DNA of 43,863 nucleotides from Lachnoclostridium sp. (lineage in GTDB: Bacteria > Bacillota > Clostridia > Lachnospirales > Lachnospiraceae), in the NCBI GenBank assembly GCA_021770065.1, contig JAETRR010000045.1, positions 1-43,863 of the forward strand, written 5' to 3'. The position numbers and the translations under genes were made by a program. Numbering within the stretch: the stretch's first letter is position 1; every line of letters starts with the position of its first letter. Below, one piece after another: positions 25,210 through 33,212 of this stretch. The notes under the pieces were generated by a model that was not told where the DNA came from, did no database searches, and was given only the letters and a program-made list of their open reading frames with translations.

Positions 25210-25243
25210 TTGTGATTGTCACAACTTAAAGTTGTGGTATACT
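25210..25243 (+). promoter_or_regulatory. LysR promoter with overlapping palindromes
   Basis: -35 TTGTCA (25216-25221) and -10 TATACT (25238-25243), 16 bases apart, precede the LysR gene by about 165 bases. Two palindromes overlap the promoter: TTGTGA-TTG-TCACAA (25210-25224) and CACAAC-TTAAA-GTTGTG (25220-25236). They fit operators for the divergent LysR regulator. The rest of 25075-25410 shows nothing else clear. Confidence 0.6.
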
Positions 25244-25410
25244 GTCCATATAAGCAACAAGCCAAACGGACATAGCCAGGCCGCTCTCTCGCCCGGAACA
25301 GATTCACTTCGTGCCTGCATGTCCATTTGGCAGTTATTGGGAGAGTCAGATACATTTCCGTTTGCTGTGAGATATTTGGATCCGTACATTATAAGGGGGG
25401 GGACTTTTTC

Positions 25411-26307
25411 ATGGAATTCAAACACATCGAATATTTCATTGAAACCTGCAGGCACAAGTCCATTTCTCAAGCTGCCGAAAGTCTCTACATCTCCCAGCAG
25501 GCCTTAAGCCGCTGTATTGCAAATATGGAATCCGAGCTTGGATGCACCATTTTCTGCCGCACAGTAAAAGGCATTTCCCTTACGGAAGAAGGGAAATACC
25601 TTTATCATCAGTTTCAGCCCCTAGTTACGGAGTTTCAAAATACGCTCAATCAGACTGTCTCTCATTTTGAACACAGGCCCCAAAGGCTTTCTTTTGCCTG
25701 TGCGCCGTTGATTTTCGGCTTTTTAGGACCGGAACTGCTTTTGACCTTTCAGGAGGAACATCCGGAAATCCTGCTGGATATGAAAGAGCTGCCGGATGCC
25801 GACTGCGATGCTTACGTGCTGCAGAGCGAACAGCACTTCGGCCTCCTTGCCATTCCGGAAAACAAACATGGAGCAAGACTTGATTACATCACCGTTCGGA
25901 CACAGCCGCTATATCTGTATGTCCATAAAAATCATCCCCTTGCAAAAGAAAAGGCCGTAAACTTCGGTATGTTGAAAGGGGAAAGCTTCCTAATGCTGGA
26001 TAAGAAATCCTATTACCGGAAAATGATTTACTCCTATTCCAGGCCTTACGGCTATCAGCCTGCGCCTGCGTTTGAATCCTCGGACATCAACCATATCTGC
26101 AGTCTGGTGAACACAGGAAAGGGGATTTTTCTTGCAACGAAAAACCCTGCTATCCATGTGCTGTTTCAAAATATTGCAATGGTTCCCTTTGATGATGAAA
26201 CACTGACATACAGCATTGCTTTTGTTTTTCAGAATTATGAGAAGCTTCCGGAAGCCTCGAAGAAATTTATGGAATATATTCTGGAACACACAAAAGACAG
26301 GCCATAA
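25411..26307 (+). CDS. LysR-family transcriptional regulator
   Basis: A 298-residue regulator with the standard N-terminal helix-turn-helix (about 1-60): FIETCRHKSISQAAESLYIS and QQALSRCIANMESELGCTIF. A two-lobe effector domain follows (about 88-298). Start chosen at MEFKHIEYF because AGGGGGG lies upstream; the longer frame has no such site. Effector unknown. It is divergent from the SnoaL-like gene, and the overlapping palindromes at 25210-25236 suggest control of itself and that gene. Confidence 0.93.
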   Translation: MEFKHIEYFIETCRHKSISQAAESLYISQQALSRCIANMESELGCTIFCRTVKGISLTEEGKYLYHQFQPLVTEFQNTLNQTVSHFEHRPQRLSFACAPLIFGFLGPELLLTFQEEHPEILLDMKELPDADCDAYVLQSEQHFGLLAIPENKHGARLDYITVRTQPLYLYVHKNHPLAKEKAVNFGMLKGESFLMLDKKSYYRKMIYSYSRPYGYQPAPAFESSDINHICSLVNTGKGIFLATKNPAIHVLFQNIAMVPFDDETLTYSIAFVFQNYEKLPEASKKFMEYILEHTKDRP

Positions 26308-26309
26308 TT

Positions 26310-26642
26310 TTATTTCTTAATAAAATGACTGTCTGCCTCCGGTATTCCGCCCTCATCCGACAGATATCGTTCCACTTTCATATGGAGATCGTATTTTTCT
26401 CTAAGCGCTGCGATCGTCTCCATCATCAAAGAGGCATGGTGCTGATCTATGGCCTGCTGGTCTTCCCAGCAGTCAATCAGCAATACGGTTTCCGGATCCG
26501 CCATAGGAAGGAAATAGTCATAACGTAAATTTCCTTTCTCTTTCCGGATCGCCTCCGCTGTCCCGGTGCTCTCCATCTCCTCCGCAAATTTACGTGCGGC
26601 TCCGTCTGTTCCTGTATAATAGATATTCACAGTAATACTCAT
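26310..26642 (-). CDS. Antibiotic biosynthesis monooxygenase (ABM)-domain protein
   Basis: A 110-residue single-domain protein of the ABM/YgiN fold (dimeric alpha-beta barrel). Key parts are AVRKFAEEME-like helix, GNLRYDYFLPMADPETVLLIDCW and HHASLMMETI. Such proteins act as cofactor-free quinol monooxygenases or as small regulators. The active site cannot be assigned from sequence alone. AATAGGAG precedes ATG and a family B repeat lies directly before that. The promoter is at 26788-26816, so the repeat is in the leader. Confidence 0.88.
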   Translation of the reverse strand: MSITVNIYYTGTDGAARKFAEEMESTGTAEAIRKEKGNLRYDYFLPMADPETVLLIDCWEDQQAIDQHHASLMMETIAALREKYDLHMKVERYLSDEGGIPEADSHFIKK

Positions 26643-26654
26643 ATGTTTTTCTCC

Positions 26655-26785
26655 TATTCCAGTTCCGTAATATCCTTCTCAACACACCTTAGTCTAAATC
26701 AATTTCCAGCCACAAGAACATGTGTCTGTAAATCGATTTGCGCGTTGATAAGGACATTACTGTTTCCAGTTCCGTAATATCCCTT
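26655..26785. repeat. Family B palindromic repeat, one full copy plus part of a second
   Basis: The full unit (about 26657-26760) has left arm GTAATATCCTTCTCAACAC and a right arm ending GATAAGGACATTAC. A short piece of a second left half follows to about 26785. Relative to the copy at 19217, three base pairs are changed on both arms so that pairing is kept. It lies between a promoter (26788-26816) and the SD of the ABM gene. Confidence 0.9.
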
Positions 26786-26787
26786 AC

Positions 26788-26816
26788 AGTTTATCATAAA
26801 TATGTAATCTTTCCAA
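26788..26816 (-). promoter_or_regulatory. Promoter of ABM gene
   Basis: -35 TTGGAA (26811-26816) and -10 TAAACT (26788-26793), 17 bases apart on the minus strand. The family B hairpin starts immediately downstream. Confidence 0.5.
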
Positions 26817-26882
26817 GTCGCCGCTTCACCAGCTTTATAATTTATAACCGAAAATCTACAAGCTATTCACTGCATAAAACAG

Positions 26883-26937
26883 TTGACATTCTCGATATTC
26901 GAGATATAATAGAAACAGGTATTCTCGATATTCGAGA
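26883..26937 (+). promoter_or_regulatory. PadR promoter with two identical operators
   Basis: -35 TTGACA (26883-26888) and -10 TATAAT (26905-26910) are separated by exactly one copy of the palindrome TTCTCGATATTCGAGA (26889-26904). A second identical copy lies at 26922-26937, 33 bases on. Binding there would block RNA polymerase. The layout is a textbook self-repression site for the PadR gene that starts at 26954. Confidence 0.88.
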
Positions 26938-26953
26938 AACGGAGGTGATACAC

Positions 26954-27274
26954 ATGCCCAGGGTAAAATTTCAAACTCTGACAGAGCAGATGTTCTACAC
27001 GCTTCTCTGTCTAAAGGAAGAATGCTGCGGCATGGATATTCTGGATCGGGTTCCTGCCATGACAGCGGGCCGGGTTAAGATTGGATCGGGCACGCTTTAT
27101 ACGCTCCTTGAACAGTTTCTGGATGCCGGAATGATACGGGAGACAAAGGCGGAGGGCAGGCGCCGCAGCTACTTGATTACGGACATGGGAAAAGAGATGC
27201 TGGATAAGGAATGCGAGCGGCTTAAAGCCCAGCTGGCAGATTATCATTTGATTTTTGGAGGGAGGAATGCATGA
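26954..27274 (+). CDS. PadR-family transcriptional regulator
   Basis: A 106-residue regulator of the short PadR group. The winged helix has LTEQMFYTLLCLKEECCGMDI and the conserved KIGSGTLYTLLEQFLDAGMI, then RRRSYLITDMGKEML. Start chosen at MPRVKFQT, with GGAGG 8 bases before. It overlaps the DUF2812 gene by 4 bases, a common PadR-DUF2812 pair. Two copies of its likely operator lie within and beside its promoter. It probably responds to cell-envelope or drug stress, as relatives do, but the ligand is unknown. Confidence 0.93.
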   Translation: MPRVKFQTLTEQMFYTLLCLKEECCGMDILDRVPAMTAGRVKIGSGTLYTLLEQFLDAGMIRETKAEGRRRSYLITDMGKEMLDKECERLKAQLADYHLIFGGRNA

Positions 27275-28674
27275 TGAGAAAGACAAAGCTTCGCATGGAA
27301 CCCTATTCCTTTTTTGACCACACCGGAATCTCCGCCCATCTGGAGCGGATGGCCAGAAAGGGATGGATGATTGATAAGATCGCCAACTACGGATGGCGGT
27401 ACCGCCCTATGGAACCAAAAGCGGTACATTTTGCCGTTTCCTACTACCCCAAAGCATCTGAATTTGATCCAGAGCCCTCGGAGGATCAGAAAATATTCCA
27501 TGACTTCTGCGCCCACACCGGCTGGAAGCTGGCCTGCACTTCTGCCCAGATGCAGATATTTTATAATGAGGAGGAGTATCCTGTTCCCATTGAAACCGAT
27601 CCTGTTTTGGAGTTGGAAGCAATTCATGCTTCTGTCAAAAAAGGCTTTCTTCCCATCTATTTCCTGCTGCTGGCTGTCTGCATCTTGCAGATATTTACGT
27701 TTATCTCCTCGCTTCGAAGCGATCCGGCTGCCCTGCTCTCCAACCCTGCCAGGATTTTTTCGGGATTCTGCTTCTTACTTCTTGCAATTTCGTTTGTTGT
27801 GGAGCTTGTCCGTTATTTTGTCTGGCACTCCAAAGCAAAAAAGGCAGCGGAATACGGCAGATTTTTGAAGATACCAGGCACTTCGGGTTTCCAGAAAACC
27901 TTATTTGCCGTAATTCTTACGGGAATCGCATGCTGGGCCGCCGGCTCTCTTCTGTGGGGAAATTCCACACAGAAATGGCTGGGGATTTTAACCTTTATCT
28001 ATGTTCCGGCCCTTTTCTTAATCGTAAACGGCGTCAAAGAATTTCTAAAGCACAGAAAAGCTTCCCGTTCCGTAAACCTCACCCTGACTATGCTTGCCAG
28101 CTTTATGTCTGCCTTTGTAATGCTGGAGCTGATTACTTTTCTTATCCTGCGCATCTCCTCCGGCACTCTCTTTTCCGGCAGGGACAGGGCGACTTATGAA
28201 TATAACGGACGTACCTGGAGCATTTATCAGGATGAGCTTCCTCTTGTTGTGGAAGATTTGACGGATGTTGATTACAGGGAATACATCAAAGAGAACATCC
28301 GTGACGAATCAACCTTTCTGCTCCGTCAAAGCATAATGGCACAGTACCCGCGGTTTGACGCCGATAACTACGACGAAATTCCGCGTCTCTCCTATACCAT
28401 TGTGACCGTCAGGGCACACGTTCTCTATGACATGTGCAAGCAAAACCTGCTTCGCAGCTGGGAACAGCTCTATCCTGACAGTGAAAGATATTATGTACCT
28501 GCGGATGCTGCTCCCTGGGGTGCTGACGAGGCATATCGTCTCTACGAATCACTCTTCGGACTGCAGAATGATTACCTGCTCTGCTATGACAATCTTCTTG
28601 TGGAAATCAGCTTTAACTGGGAGCCTTCTGCGGAGCAGATGAGGATTGTCGGGGAAAGGCTTCTTGCAGGGTAA
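27271..28674 (+). CDS. DUF2812 membrane protein
   Basis: A 467-residue protein. The N-terminal soluble DUF2812 domain (about 1-115) has the typical HLERMARKGWMIDKIANYGWRY and DFCAHTGWKLACTSAQMQIF segments. Five or six membrane segments follow (about 127-300), then a soluble C-terminal domain (about 310-467) with a DYREYIKENIRDESTF stretch. Function unknown in the family; it nearly always sits beside a PadR regulator. Translation is coupled to the PadR gene through a 4-base overlap. Confidence 0.9.
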   Translation: MMRKTKLRMEPYSFFDHTGISAHLERMARKGWMIDKIANYGWRYRPMEPKAVHFAVSYYPKASEFDPEPSEDQKIFHDFCAHTGWKLACTSAQMQIFYNEEEYPVPIETDPVLELEAIHASVKKGFLPIYFLLLAVCILQIFTFISSLRSDPAALLSNPARIFSGFCFLLLAISFVVELVRYFVWHSKAKKAAEYGRFLKIPGTSGFQKTLFAVILTGIACWAAGSLLWGNSTQKWLGILTFIYVPALFLIVNGVKEFLKHRKASRSVNLTLTMLASFMSAFVMLELITFLILRISSGTLFSGRDRATYEYNGRTWSIYQDELPLVVEDLTDVDYREYIKENIRDESTFLLRQSIMAQYPRFDADNYDEIPRLSYTIVTVRAHVLYDMCKQNLLRSWEQLYPDSERYYVPADAAPWGADEAYRLYESLFGLQNDYLLCYDNLLVEISFNWEPSAEQMRIVGERLLAG

Positions 28675-28710
28675 AGAAAAGGAAATGCTGCTTTCACCCA
28701 ATAATATTCT

Positions 28711-30015
28711 TTATTTTACTGCTTCAAAAGCCGCATCCAGCGCTGCGATCAGATCCTCTGCTTTCTCTATGCCGATGGAGAGACGAATGGTATTCGGCTT
28801 GATGCCCTGCTCCAAAAGCTCCTCCTCCGTGCACTGGCTGTGGGTAGTGGTTGCCGGATGAATGACCAGTGATTTCACATCCGCCACATTTGCCAGTAAA
28901 GAGAAGATGGCCAGATTGTCAATAAAGGTCTGAGCCGTCCCTGCGTCGCCTTTGATCTCAAAGGTGAAGATGGAACCTCCGCCCTCTGGCAGGTACTTCT
29001 TATACAGCTCATGGGTGGGTTCCGCAGGAAGCGACGGATGATGCACTGCTTCTACCTGAGGATGCTTATTCAGGTACTCTACAATCTTCAAGGTGTTGCT
29101 TACATGGCGCTCCACACGAAGAGAGAGAGTCTCCAGGCCCTGCAGGAAAATAAATGCATGGAAAGGAGAAAGGGTTGCTCCTGTATCACGCAGAATGACC
29201 GCGCGGATATAAGTCACAAATGCCGCAGGACCTGCTGCATCCGTAAAGGATACACCGTGATAGCTCGGATTGGCTTCCGAGATCCAGGGATACTTTCCGG
29301 ACGCTTTCCAGTCAAAGTTTCCGCTGTCTATAATCACGCCTCCGATGGCTGTTCCGTGTCCGCCGATAAATTTTGTGGCGGAATGTACCACGATATCTGC
29401 CCCGTACTCAATAGGCCGGATCAGGTAAGGGGTTGCAAAAGTGGAATCTACCACCAGGGGAAGGTTATGCCTGTGGGCAATCTCAGCCAGTTTTTCCAGA
29501 TCTATCACATTGGAATTGGGGTTGCCAAGGGTTTCTACAAAGATTGCTTTTGTGTTTTCCTGAATAGCTGCTTCAAAAGAACCCTCCACATAAGGATCTG
29601 CGAAAGTGGTTGTCACCTGATTATTCAGCGGAAAAGTGTGTGCCAGATAATTGTAGGTGCCGCCGTAAATGGTCTTGGACGCTACAATGTGCTCTCCCGC
29701 CCTGGCAAGTGCCTGGAACGTATAGGCCAGGGCTGCCGCGCCGGAAGCAACGGCCAAGGCTGCCGCACCGCCCTCTAAGGATGCGATTCTCCGCTCGAAT
29801 ACATCTTCCGTGGGATTGGTCAGTCTTCCGTAGATATTTCCCGGATCGCGAAGGCCGAAACGGTCTGCTGCATGCTGTGAGTTGTGGAACACATAGGAAG
29901 TGGATGCGTAGATGGGAACGGCTCTTGCGTCCGTTACCGGATCTGCCTCTTCCTGTCCGATATGTAACTGCCTTGTCTCAAATCCCCAGTTTTTCGAATC
30001 TTTCATATCTGCCAT
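28711..30015 (-). CDS. metY: O-acetylhomoserine sulfhydrylase
   Basis: A 434-residue PLP enzyme of the Cys/Met metabolism family that makes homocysteine from O-acetylhomoserine and sulfide. Lys215 in [11 protein letters not shown] holds PLP. The [10 protein letters not shown] and [10 protein letters not shown] blocks and the length match MetY rather than the shorter MetB/MetC (about 380 residues). GGAGG lies before ATG. A promoter (30063-30092) and an inverted repeat further upstream (30105-30139) suggest LysR control. The neighbouring LysR and cysK genes support a sulfur-assimilation role. Confidence 0.94.
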   Translation of the reverse strand: MADMKDSKNWGFETRQLHIGQEEADPVTDARAVPIYASTSYVFHNSQHAADRFGLRDPGNIYGRLTNPTEDVFERRIASLEGGAAALAVASGAAALAYTFQALARAGEHIVASKTIYGGTYNYLAHTFPLNNQVTTTFADPYVEGSFEAAIQENTKAIFVETLGNPNSNVIDLEKLAEIAHRHNLPLVVDSTFATPYLIRPIEYGADIVVHSATKFIGGHGTAIGGVIIDSGNFDWKASGKYPWISEANPSYHGVSFTDAAGPAAFVTYIRAVILRDTGATLSPFHAFIFLQGLETLSLRVERHVSNTLKIVEYLNKHPQVEAVHHPSLPAEPTHELYKKYLPEGGGSIFTFEIKGDAGTAQTFIDNLAIFSLLANVADVKSLVIHPATTTHSQCTEEELLEQGIKPNTIRLSIGIEKAEDLIAALDAAFEAVK

Positions 30016-30062
30016 TTTTTGAATCCTCCGTTTTTATTCTTTTTTTGTTGTTCCTTTTATTC

Positions 30063-30092
30063 ATACTAACATGGTGGGTTATTTCCGTCCAA
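30063..30092 (-). promoter_or_regulatory. Promoter of metY
   Basis: -35 TTGGAC (30087-30092) and -10 TAGTAT (30063-30068), 18 bases apart on the minus strand. Confidence 0.5.
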
Positions 30093-30104
30093 TATGCAAA
30101 AAAA

Positions 30105-30139
30105 ATATCCGGTTATAGTTTTAAATTATAATCGGATAT
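30105..30139. promoter_or_regulatory. Inverted repeat upstream of metY, probable LysR site
   Basis: ATATCCG (30105-30111) and CGGATAT (30133-30139) flank a further TTATA/TATAA pair. The repeat sits about 15 bases upstream of the metY -35 box, where LysR activators usually bind. The LysR gene at 30221-31138 is the likely source. Confidence 0.6.
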
Positions 30140-30220
30140 CCAATGCATTAAATATTTTTCTAAATATTTTCCTTCTCATTTCAGAAAAAACTCTTTCCCG
30201 TCCCAGCTTCCACATTTATA

Positions 30221-31138
30221 TTAAACCTCAAGATATTTCTTAAGGGCCTCCACATACCGCTCCCCCATTTCACTTAGCAGGACATTCTTCTTTGTGATAT
30301 AACCGATCTCCATAAGACTGTTCGGGTTCTGCTCATCATCTTCAAAGGGAATGGCCAGAAAATCGCTTCCGTTCAGTTCTTCGCATATGATTCCTGAACA
30401 CAGGGTATAGCCGTTCAGTCCCACCATCAGGTTCAGCATAGTCGCCCGGTCATTTGCCCGGATCACCTGAGGGTACTCATTCGCCGCCAGAATTTCCTCT
30501 GCCAGATAAAAGGTGCTGTTATCACCCTGCTCAAAAGACAAACAGGGATATTCGTTCAACTGCTCAAAGCGGATAGACTTTTCGCCTGCAAGGGGATGAT
30601 TCTTCCACAGGTAGACATAAGCCTGACATTCAATTAGGTGATGGAACTTAAGTCCTGCGGAACTTAAAAGCTTTTCCATGGACTTCCGGTTAAAGTCGCA
30701 CAGAAACAGGACTCCAATCTCGCTTTTTAAAGTACTGACATCGCTGATAACCTCTGCCGTCTTTGTCTCCCGGATGGCAAATTCATATTCGGACATGTCA
30801 AATTCCTTCGCCATGTCCACAAAGGCTTTCACTGCAAAGGAATAATGCTGTGTGGAGACGCCGAATTTCTTTTTACAGGGGCCTCCCTTGCCATACCTTT
30901 CCAAAAGAGTTTCATACTGACTGTAAAGCTGTTTTGCATACAACAGAAATTCCACGCCATCGTTTGTCAGAGTTACGCCCCTGCCGTTTCGGTAAAACAG
31001 AGTAATTCCCAGCTCCTTTTCCAGCTCCTTTACCCCGTTGGTCAGAGAAGGCTGGGACACATAAAGCCGCTCTGCCGCTTTATTCATGGACTTTGTATCA
31101 GCAATGGTTATAATATATTTCAGCTGGATCAGCGTCAT
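30221..31138 (-). CDS. LysR-family regulator of sulfur genes (probable)
   Basis: A 305-residue regulator. The helix-turn-helix is YIITIADTKSMNKAAERLYV and SQPSLTNGVKELEKELGITLF (about 7-50). The effector domain follows from about 90, with FLCDFNRKSMEKLLS and ICEELNGSDFLAIPF segments. AAAGGAG lies before ATG. It sits between metY and cysK on the same strand, which with the inverted repeat upstream of metY makes a CysR-like role likely. A possible promoter (TTGACT, 17 bases, TAGGAT) overlaps the cysK terminator. Confidence 0.92.
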   Translation of the reverse strand: MTLIQLKYIITIADTKSMNKAAERLYVSQPSLTNGVKELEKELGITLFYRNGRGVTLTNDGVEFLLYAKQLYSQYETLLERYGKGGPCKKKFGVSTQHYSFAVKAFVDMAKEFDMSEYEFAIRETKTAEVISDVSTLKSEIGVLFLCDFNRKSMEKLLSSAGLKFHHLIECQAYVYLWKNHPLAGEKSIRFEQLNEYPCLSFEQGDNSTFYLAEEILAANEYPQVIRANDRATMLNLMVGLNGYTLCSGIICEELNGSDFLAIPFEDDEQNPNSLMEIGYITKKNVLLSEMGERYVEALKKYLEV

Positions 31139-31178
31139 GTCAGCCGGCTCCTTTCCATGTGGTATATAATCCTACAGC

Positions 31179-31220
31179 AAAAAAGCAGCGAAGTCAAATC
31201 TAACGCTCCGCTGCTTTTTT
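31179..31220 (-). terminator. Intrinsic terminator after cysK
   Basis: AAAAAAGCAGCG (31179-31190) pairs with CGCTGCTTTTTT (31209-31220). With A and T runs on both sides it can work on either strand. It separates cysK from the LysR gene. Confidence 0.85.
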
Positions 31221-31278
31221 GACTTACAGGTCAAAATTTCTGTATTTAACAAAAGAATCCGTCATGCCATCAGAAATG

Positions 31279-32211
31279 TCACTCTGTGAATAACGGCGTG
31301 GAATAATATCTGTCCCCCGAATCAGGCAGAAGTGCTACAATCACCTTCCCCTCATTTTCCGGACGTTTTGCAAGCTCAATGGCGCCGTGGAGAGCCGCGC
31401 CGGAGGAAATACCTACCAGGATTCCCTCTTTCTTCGCCAGAAGCTTTGCGGCAGCGAAAGCATCCTCGTTTTCCGCCTTAAATATCTCATCATAAACGGA
31501 TGTATTTAATACCTCCGGCACAAATCCGGCTCCAATCCCCTGAATTTTGTGAGCGCCTGATTTTCCCTCGGATAATACGGGGGATGAGGCAGGCTCCAGA
31601 GCCACTACTTTAATATCAGGGTTCTGCTCCTTTAAGTACTCCCCGATGCCTGTTATGGTTCCGCCCGTTCCCACACCGGCAATAAAGATATCTACCCTGC
31701 CCTCCGTATCCTTCCAGATCTCCGGACCTGTGGCTGCTTTGTGGATGGCCGGATTGGCCGGATTTACAAATTGGCCCGGAATGAAGCTGTTCGGAATTTC
31801 CCTGGCAAGCTCATCTGCCTTCTCAATGGCGCCTGTCATACCCTTACTTCCTTCCGTAAGCACCAGCTCCGCCCCATATGCTTTCAGAATATTTCTGCGT
31901 TCTATGCTCATGGTCTCAGGCATGGTGAGAATGATCCGATAACCCTTGACCGCCGCAATGGAGGCAAGACCGATTCCCGTATTGCCGGAGGTAGGCTCGA
32001 TGATTACGGAGCCCTCCTTTAAAAGCCCTTTGCTCTCCGCATCCTCGATCATAGCCTTAGCAACTCTGTCCTTTACGCTTCCTGCCGGATTGAAATATTC
32101 CAGCTTAACAAGAACCGCTGCTTTAAGGCCAAGCTCCTTTTCAATGTTTGTTACCTCCACTAAAGGTGTATTTCCAATCAGTCCCAAGGCTCCCTTATAA
32201 TAATTTGCCAT
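31279..32211 (-). CDS. cysK: Cysteine synthase A
   Basis: A 310-residue PLP enzyme, O-acetylserine sulfhydrylase. Lys47 in [11 protein letters not shown] binds PLP. The phosphate-binding loop is [12 protein letters not shown], and [16 protein letters not shown] closes the cofactor site. Length and motifs are complete. AGGAGG lies 8 bases before ATG. The mRNA leader is about 370 bases long and consists mainly of three tandem 117-bp family A hairpin units, which is unusual for this gene. The divergent Rrf2 regulator is the likely controller. Confidence 0.96.
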   Translation of the reverse strand: MANYYKGALGLIGNTPLVEVTNIEKELGLKAAVLVKLEYFNPAGSVKDRVAKAMIEDAESKGLLKEGSVIIEPTSGNTGIGLASIAAVKGYRIILTMPETMSIERRNILKAYGAELVLTEGSKGMTGAIEKADELAREIPNSFIPGQFVNPANPAIHKAATGPEIWKDTEGRVDIFIAGVGTGGTITGIGEYLKEQNPDIKVVALEPASSPVLSEGKSGAHKIQGIGAGFVPEVLNTSVYDEIFKAENEDAFAAAKLLAKKEGILVGISSGAALHGAIELAKRPENEGKVIVALLPDSGDRYYSTPLFTE

Positions 32212-32232
32212 CTTCTTTTCCTCCTATTCTAA

Positions 32233-32575
32233 GTCGCTGCGCGACAGCACTAAAGGGTAAAGTCGCTTCGACACACTGGTATTGAGAGGAACTTTTATTC
32301 GAAAGGGCTCTCATAAAAGTTCCTCTCGTGCGCCTTCGCGACTTTACCAGTCGCTGCGCGACAGCACTAAAGGGTAAAGCCGCTTCGACACACCGGCAAT
32401 GAGAGAAACTTTTATTCGAAAGGGCACTCATAAAAGTTCCTCTCGTGCGCCTTTGCGACTTTACCAGTCGCTGCGCGACAGCACTAAAGGGTAAAGTCGC
32501 TTCGACACACTGGTATTGAGAGGAACTTTCATTCGAAAGGCACTCATGAAAGTTCCTCTCGTGCGCCTTCGCAAT
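32233..32575. repeat. Family A palindromic repeat, three tandem 117-bp units
   Basis: Units start at 32233, 32350 and 32467 with GTCGCTGCGCGACAGCACTA; the period is exactly 117. In each, GGTAAAGTCGC or a close variant pairs with GCGACTTTACC (the third unit's right arm decays at its end). A 15-base inner stem, GAGAGGAACTTTTAT/ATAAAAGTTCCTCTC in unit 1, lies within. The array lies between the cysK promoter (32590-32618) and the cysK SD, so all three hairpins are transcribed in the leader. The 39-codon period keeps one minus frame open, but it is not a credible gene. Confidence 0.95.
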
Positions 32576-32589
32576 GTTACGTTGAACAA

Positions 32590-32618
32590 AGAATATCACC
32601 TTTTACATACTATGTCAA
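32590..32618 (-). promoter_or_regulatory. Promoter of cysK
   Basis: -35 TTGACA (32613-32618) and -10 TATTCT (32590-32595) with a 17-base spacer on the minus strand. Transcription from here passes through three family A units before cysK. Confidence 0.7.
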
Positions 32619-32637
32619 TATGAATATAGGTTTTATA

Positions 32638-32666
32638 TTGTATTTTTTTCCATACTGGGTTATAAT
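32638..32666 (+). promoter_or_regulatory. Promoter of Rrf2 gene
   Basis: -35 TTGTAT (32638-32643) and -10 TATAAT (32661-32666), 17 bases apart, read away from the cysK promoter. The close back-to-back layout allows one regulator to control both. Confidence 0.65.
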
Positions 32667-32743
32667 AAAATAAACGTTTGGAACTCTGTTATAAATGATG
32701 AGAAAAGAGATTCAAAGAGCACAAGATTTATGGAGGAGCCGCT

Positions 32744-33151
32744 ATGATTTCAACAAAAGCCCGTTATGCCCTTAGAGTCATGATCGATCTTGCACAGCAC
32801 AGGGATGCTGCTTATATTCCCTTGAAGGATATTTCTTTCAGGCAGGAGATCTCCGAAAAATATCTGGAGATTATTCTGCGGATGCTGGTAAAGGGGAAGC
32901 TTGTAAAGGGGCTTCGGGGAAAAGGCGGCGGCTATGTGCTTACAAGAGAGCCAAAGGATTATCTAGTAGGGGAGATTATCGAACTGACGGAAGGCCCTAT
33001 CGCCTGTGTGGCCTGCCGATTGCCGGATGCGGAAAGCTGCCCCCGGAAGGAAAACTGCATTACCCTCCCCCTTTGGGAAAAGTATGATACACTTGTGCAT
33101 GACTTCTTTTTTGGTATTACATTAAAGGATTTGATGGAGGGGGATTTTTAA
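32744..33151 (+). CDS. Rrf2-family regulator (CymR/IscR-like)
   Basis: A 135-residue regulator. The helix-turn-helix and wing are clear: YIPLKDISFRQEISEKYLEI and LRGKGGGYVLTREP (about 57-70). Cys88, Cys91, Cys99 and Cys105 form a cluster-like group where IscR binds its Fe-S centre, though the spacing is not identical to IscR. Divergence from cysK suggests a CymR-type cysteine regulator, which in Bacillus works with CysK itself. GGAGG lies before ATG. Which of the two modes applies cannot be settled here. Confidence 0.92.
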   Translation: MISTKARYALRVMIDLAQHRDAAYIPLKDISFRQEISEKYLEIILRMLVKGKLVKGLRGKGGGYVLTREPKDYLVGEIIELTEGPIACVACRLPDAESCPRKENCITLPLWEKYDTLVHDFFFGITLKDLMEGDF

Positions 33152-33165
33152 ATTCTCATAGAAAA

Positions 33166-33201
33166 TGCCGTATCATCCGGGATTTTCCCAATGATACGGC
33201 A
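33166..33201 (-). terminator. Terminator between treC and Rrf2 genes
   Basis: TGCCGTATCAT (33166-33176) and ATGATACGGCA (33191-33201) form an 11-base stem, with a further GGG/CCC pair inside. On the minus strand it is followed by TTTTC, so it mainly ends the trehalose operon. Confidence 0.75.
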
Positions 33202-33212
33202 CAAACAAAGCC

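Noticed and set aside
27244..27627. Minus-strand frame opposite the DUF2812 gene
   Set aside because: Shadow frame without SD. The plus-strand PadR-DUF2812 pair has matching motifs, promoter and a 4-base overlap.
32233..32575. Tandem 117-bp array considered as a CRISPR array
   Set aside because: The unit repeats along its whole length with no variable spacers, the period is too long, it is self-complementary, and no cas genes are near.
32195..32599. Open frame of 134 codons with a 39-residue repeat
   Set aside because: It is open only because the DNA period is a multiple of three. It has no ribosome site, overlaps the cysK start and its composition looks non-protein-like.
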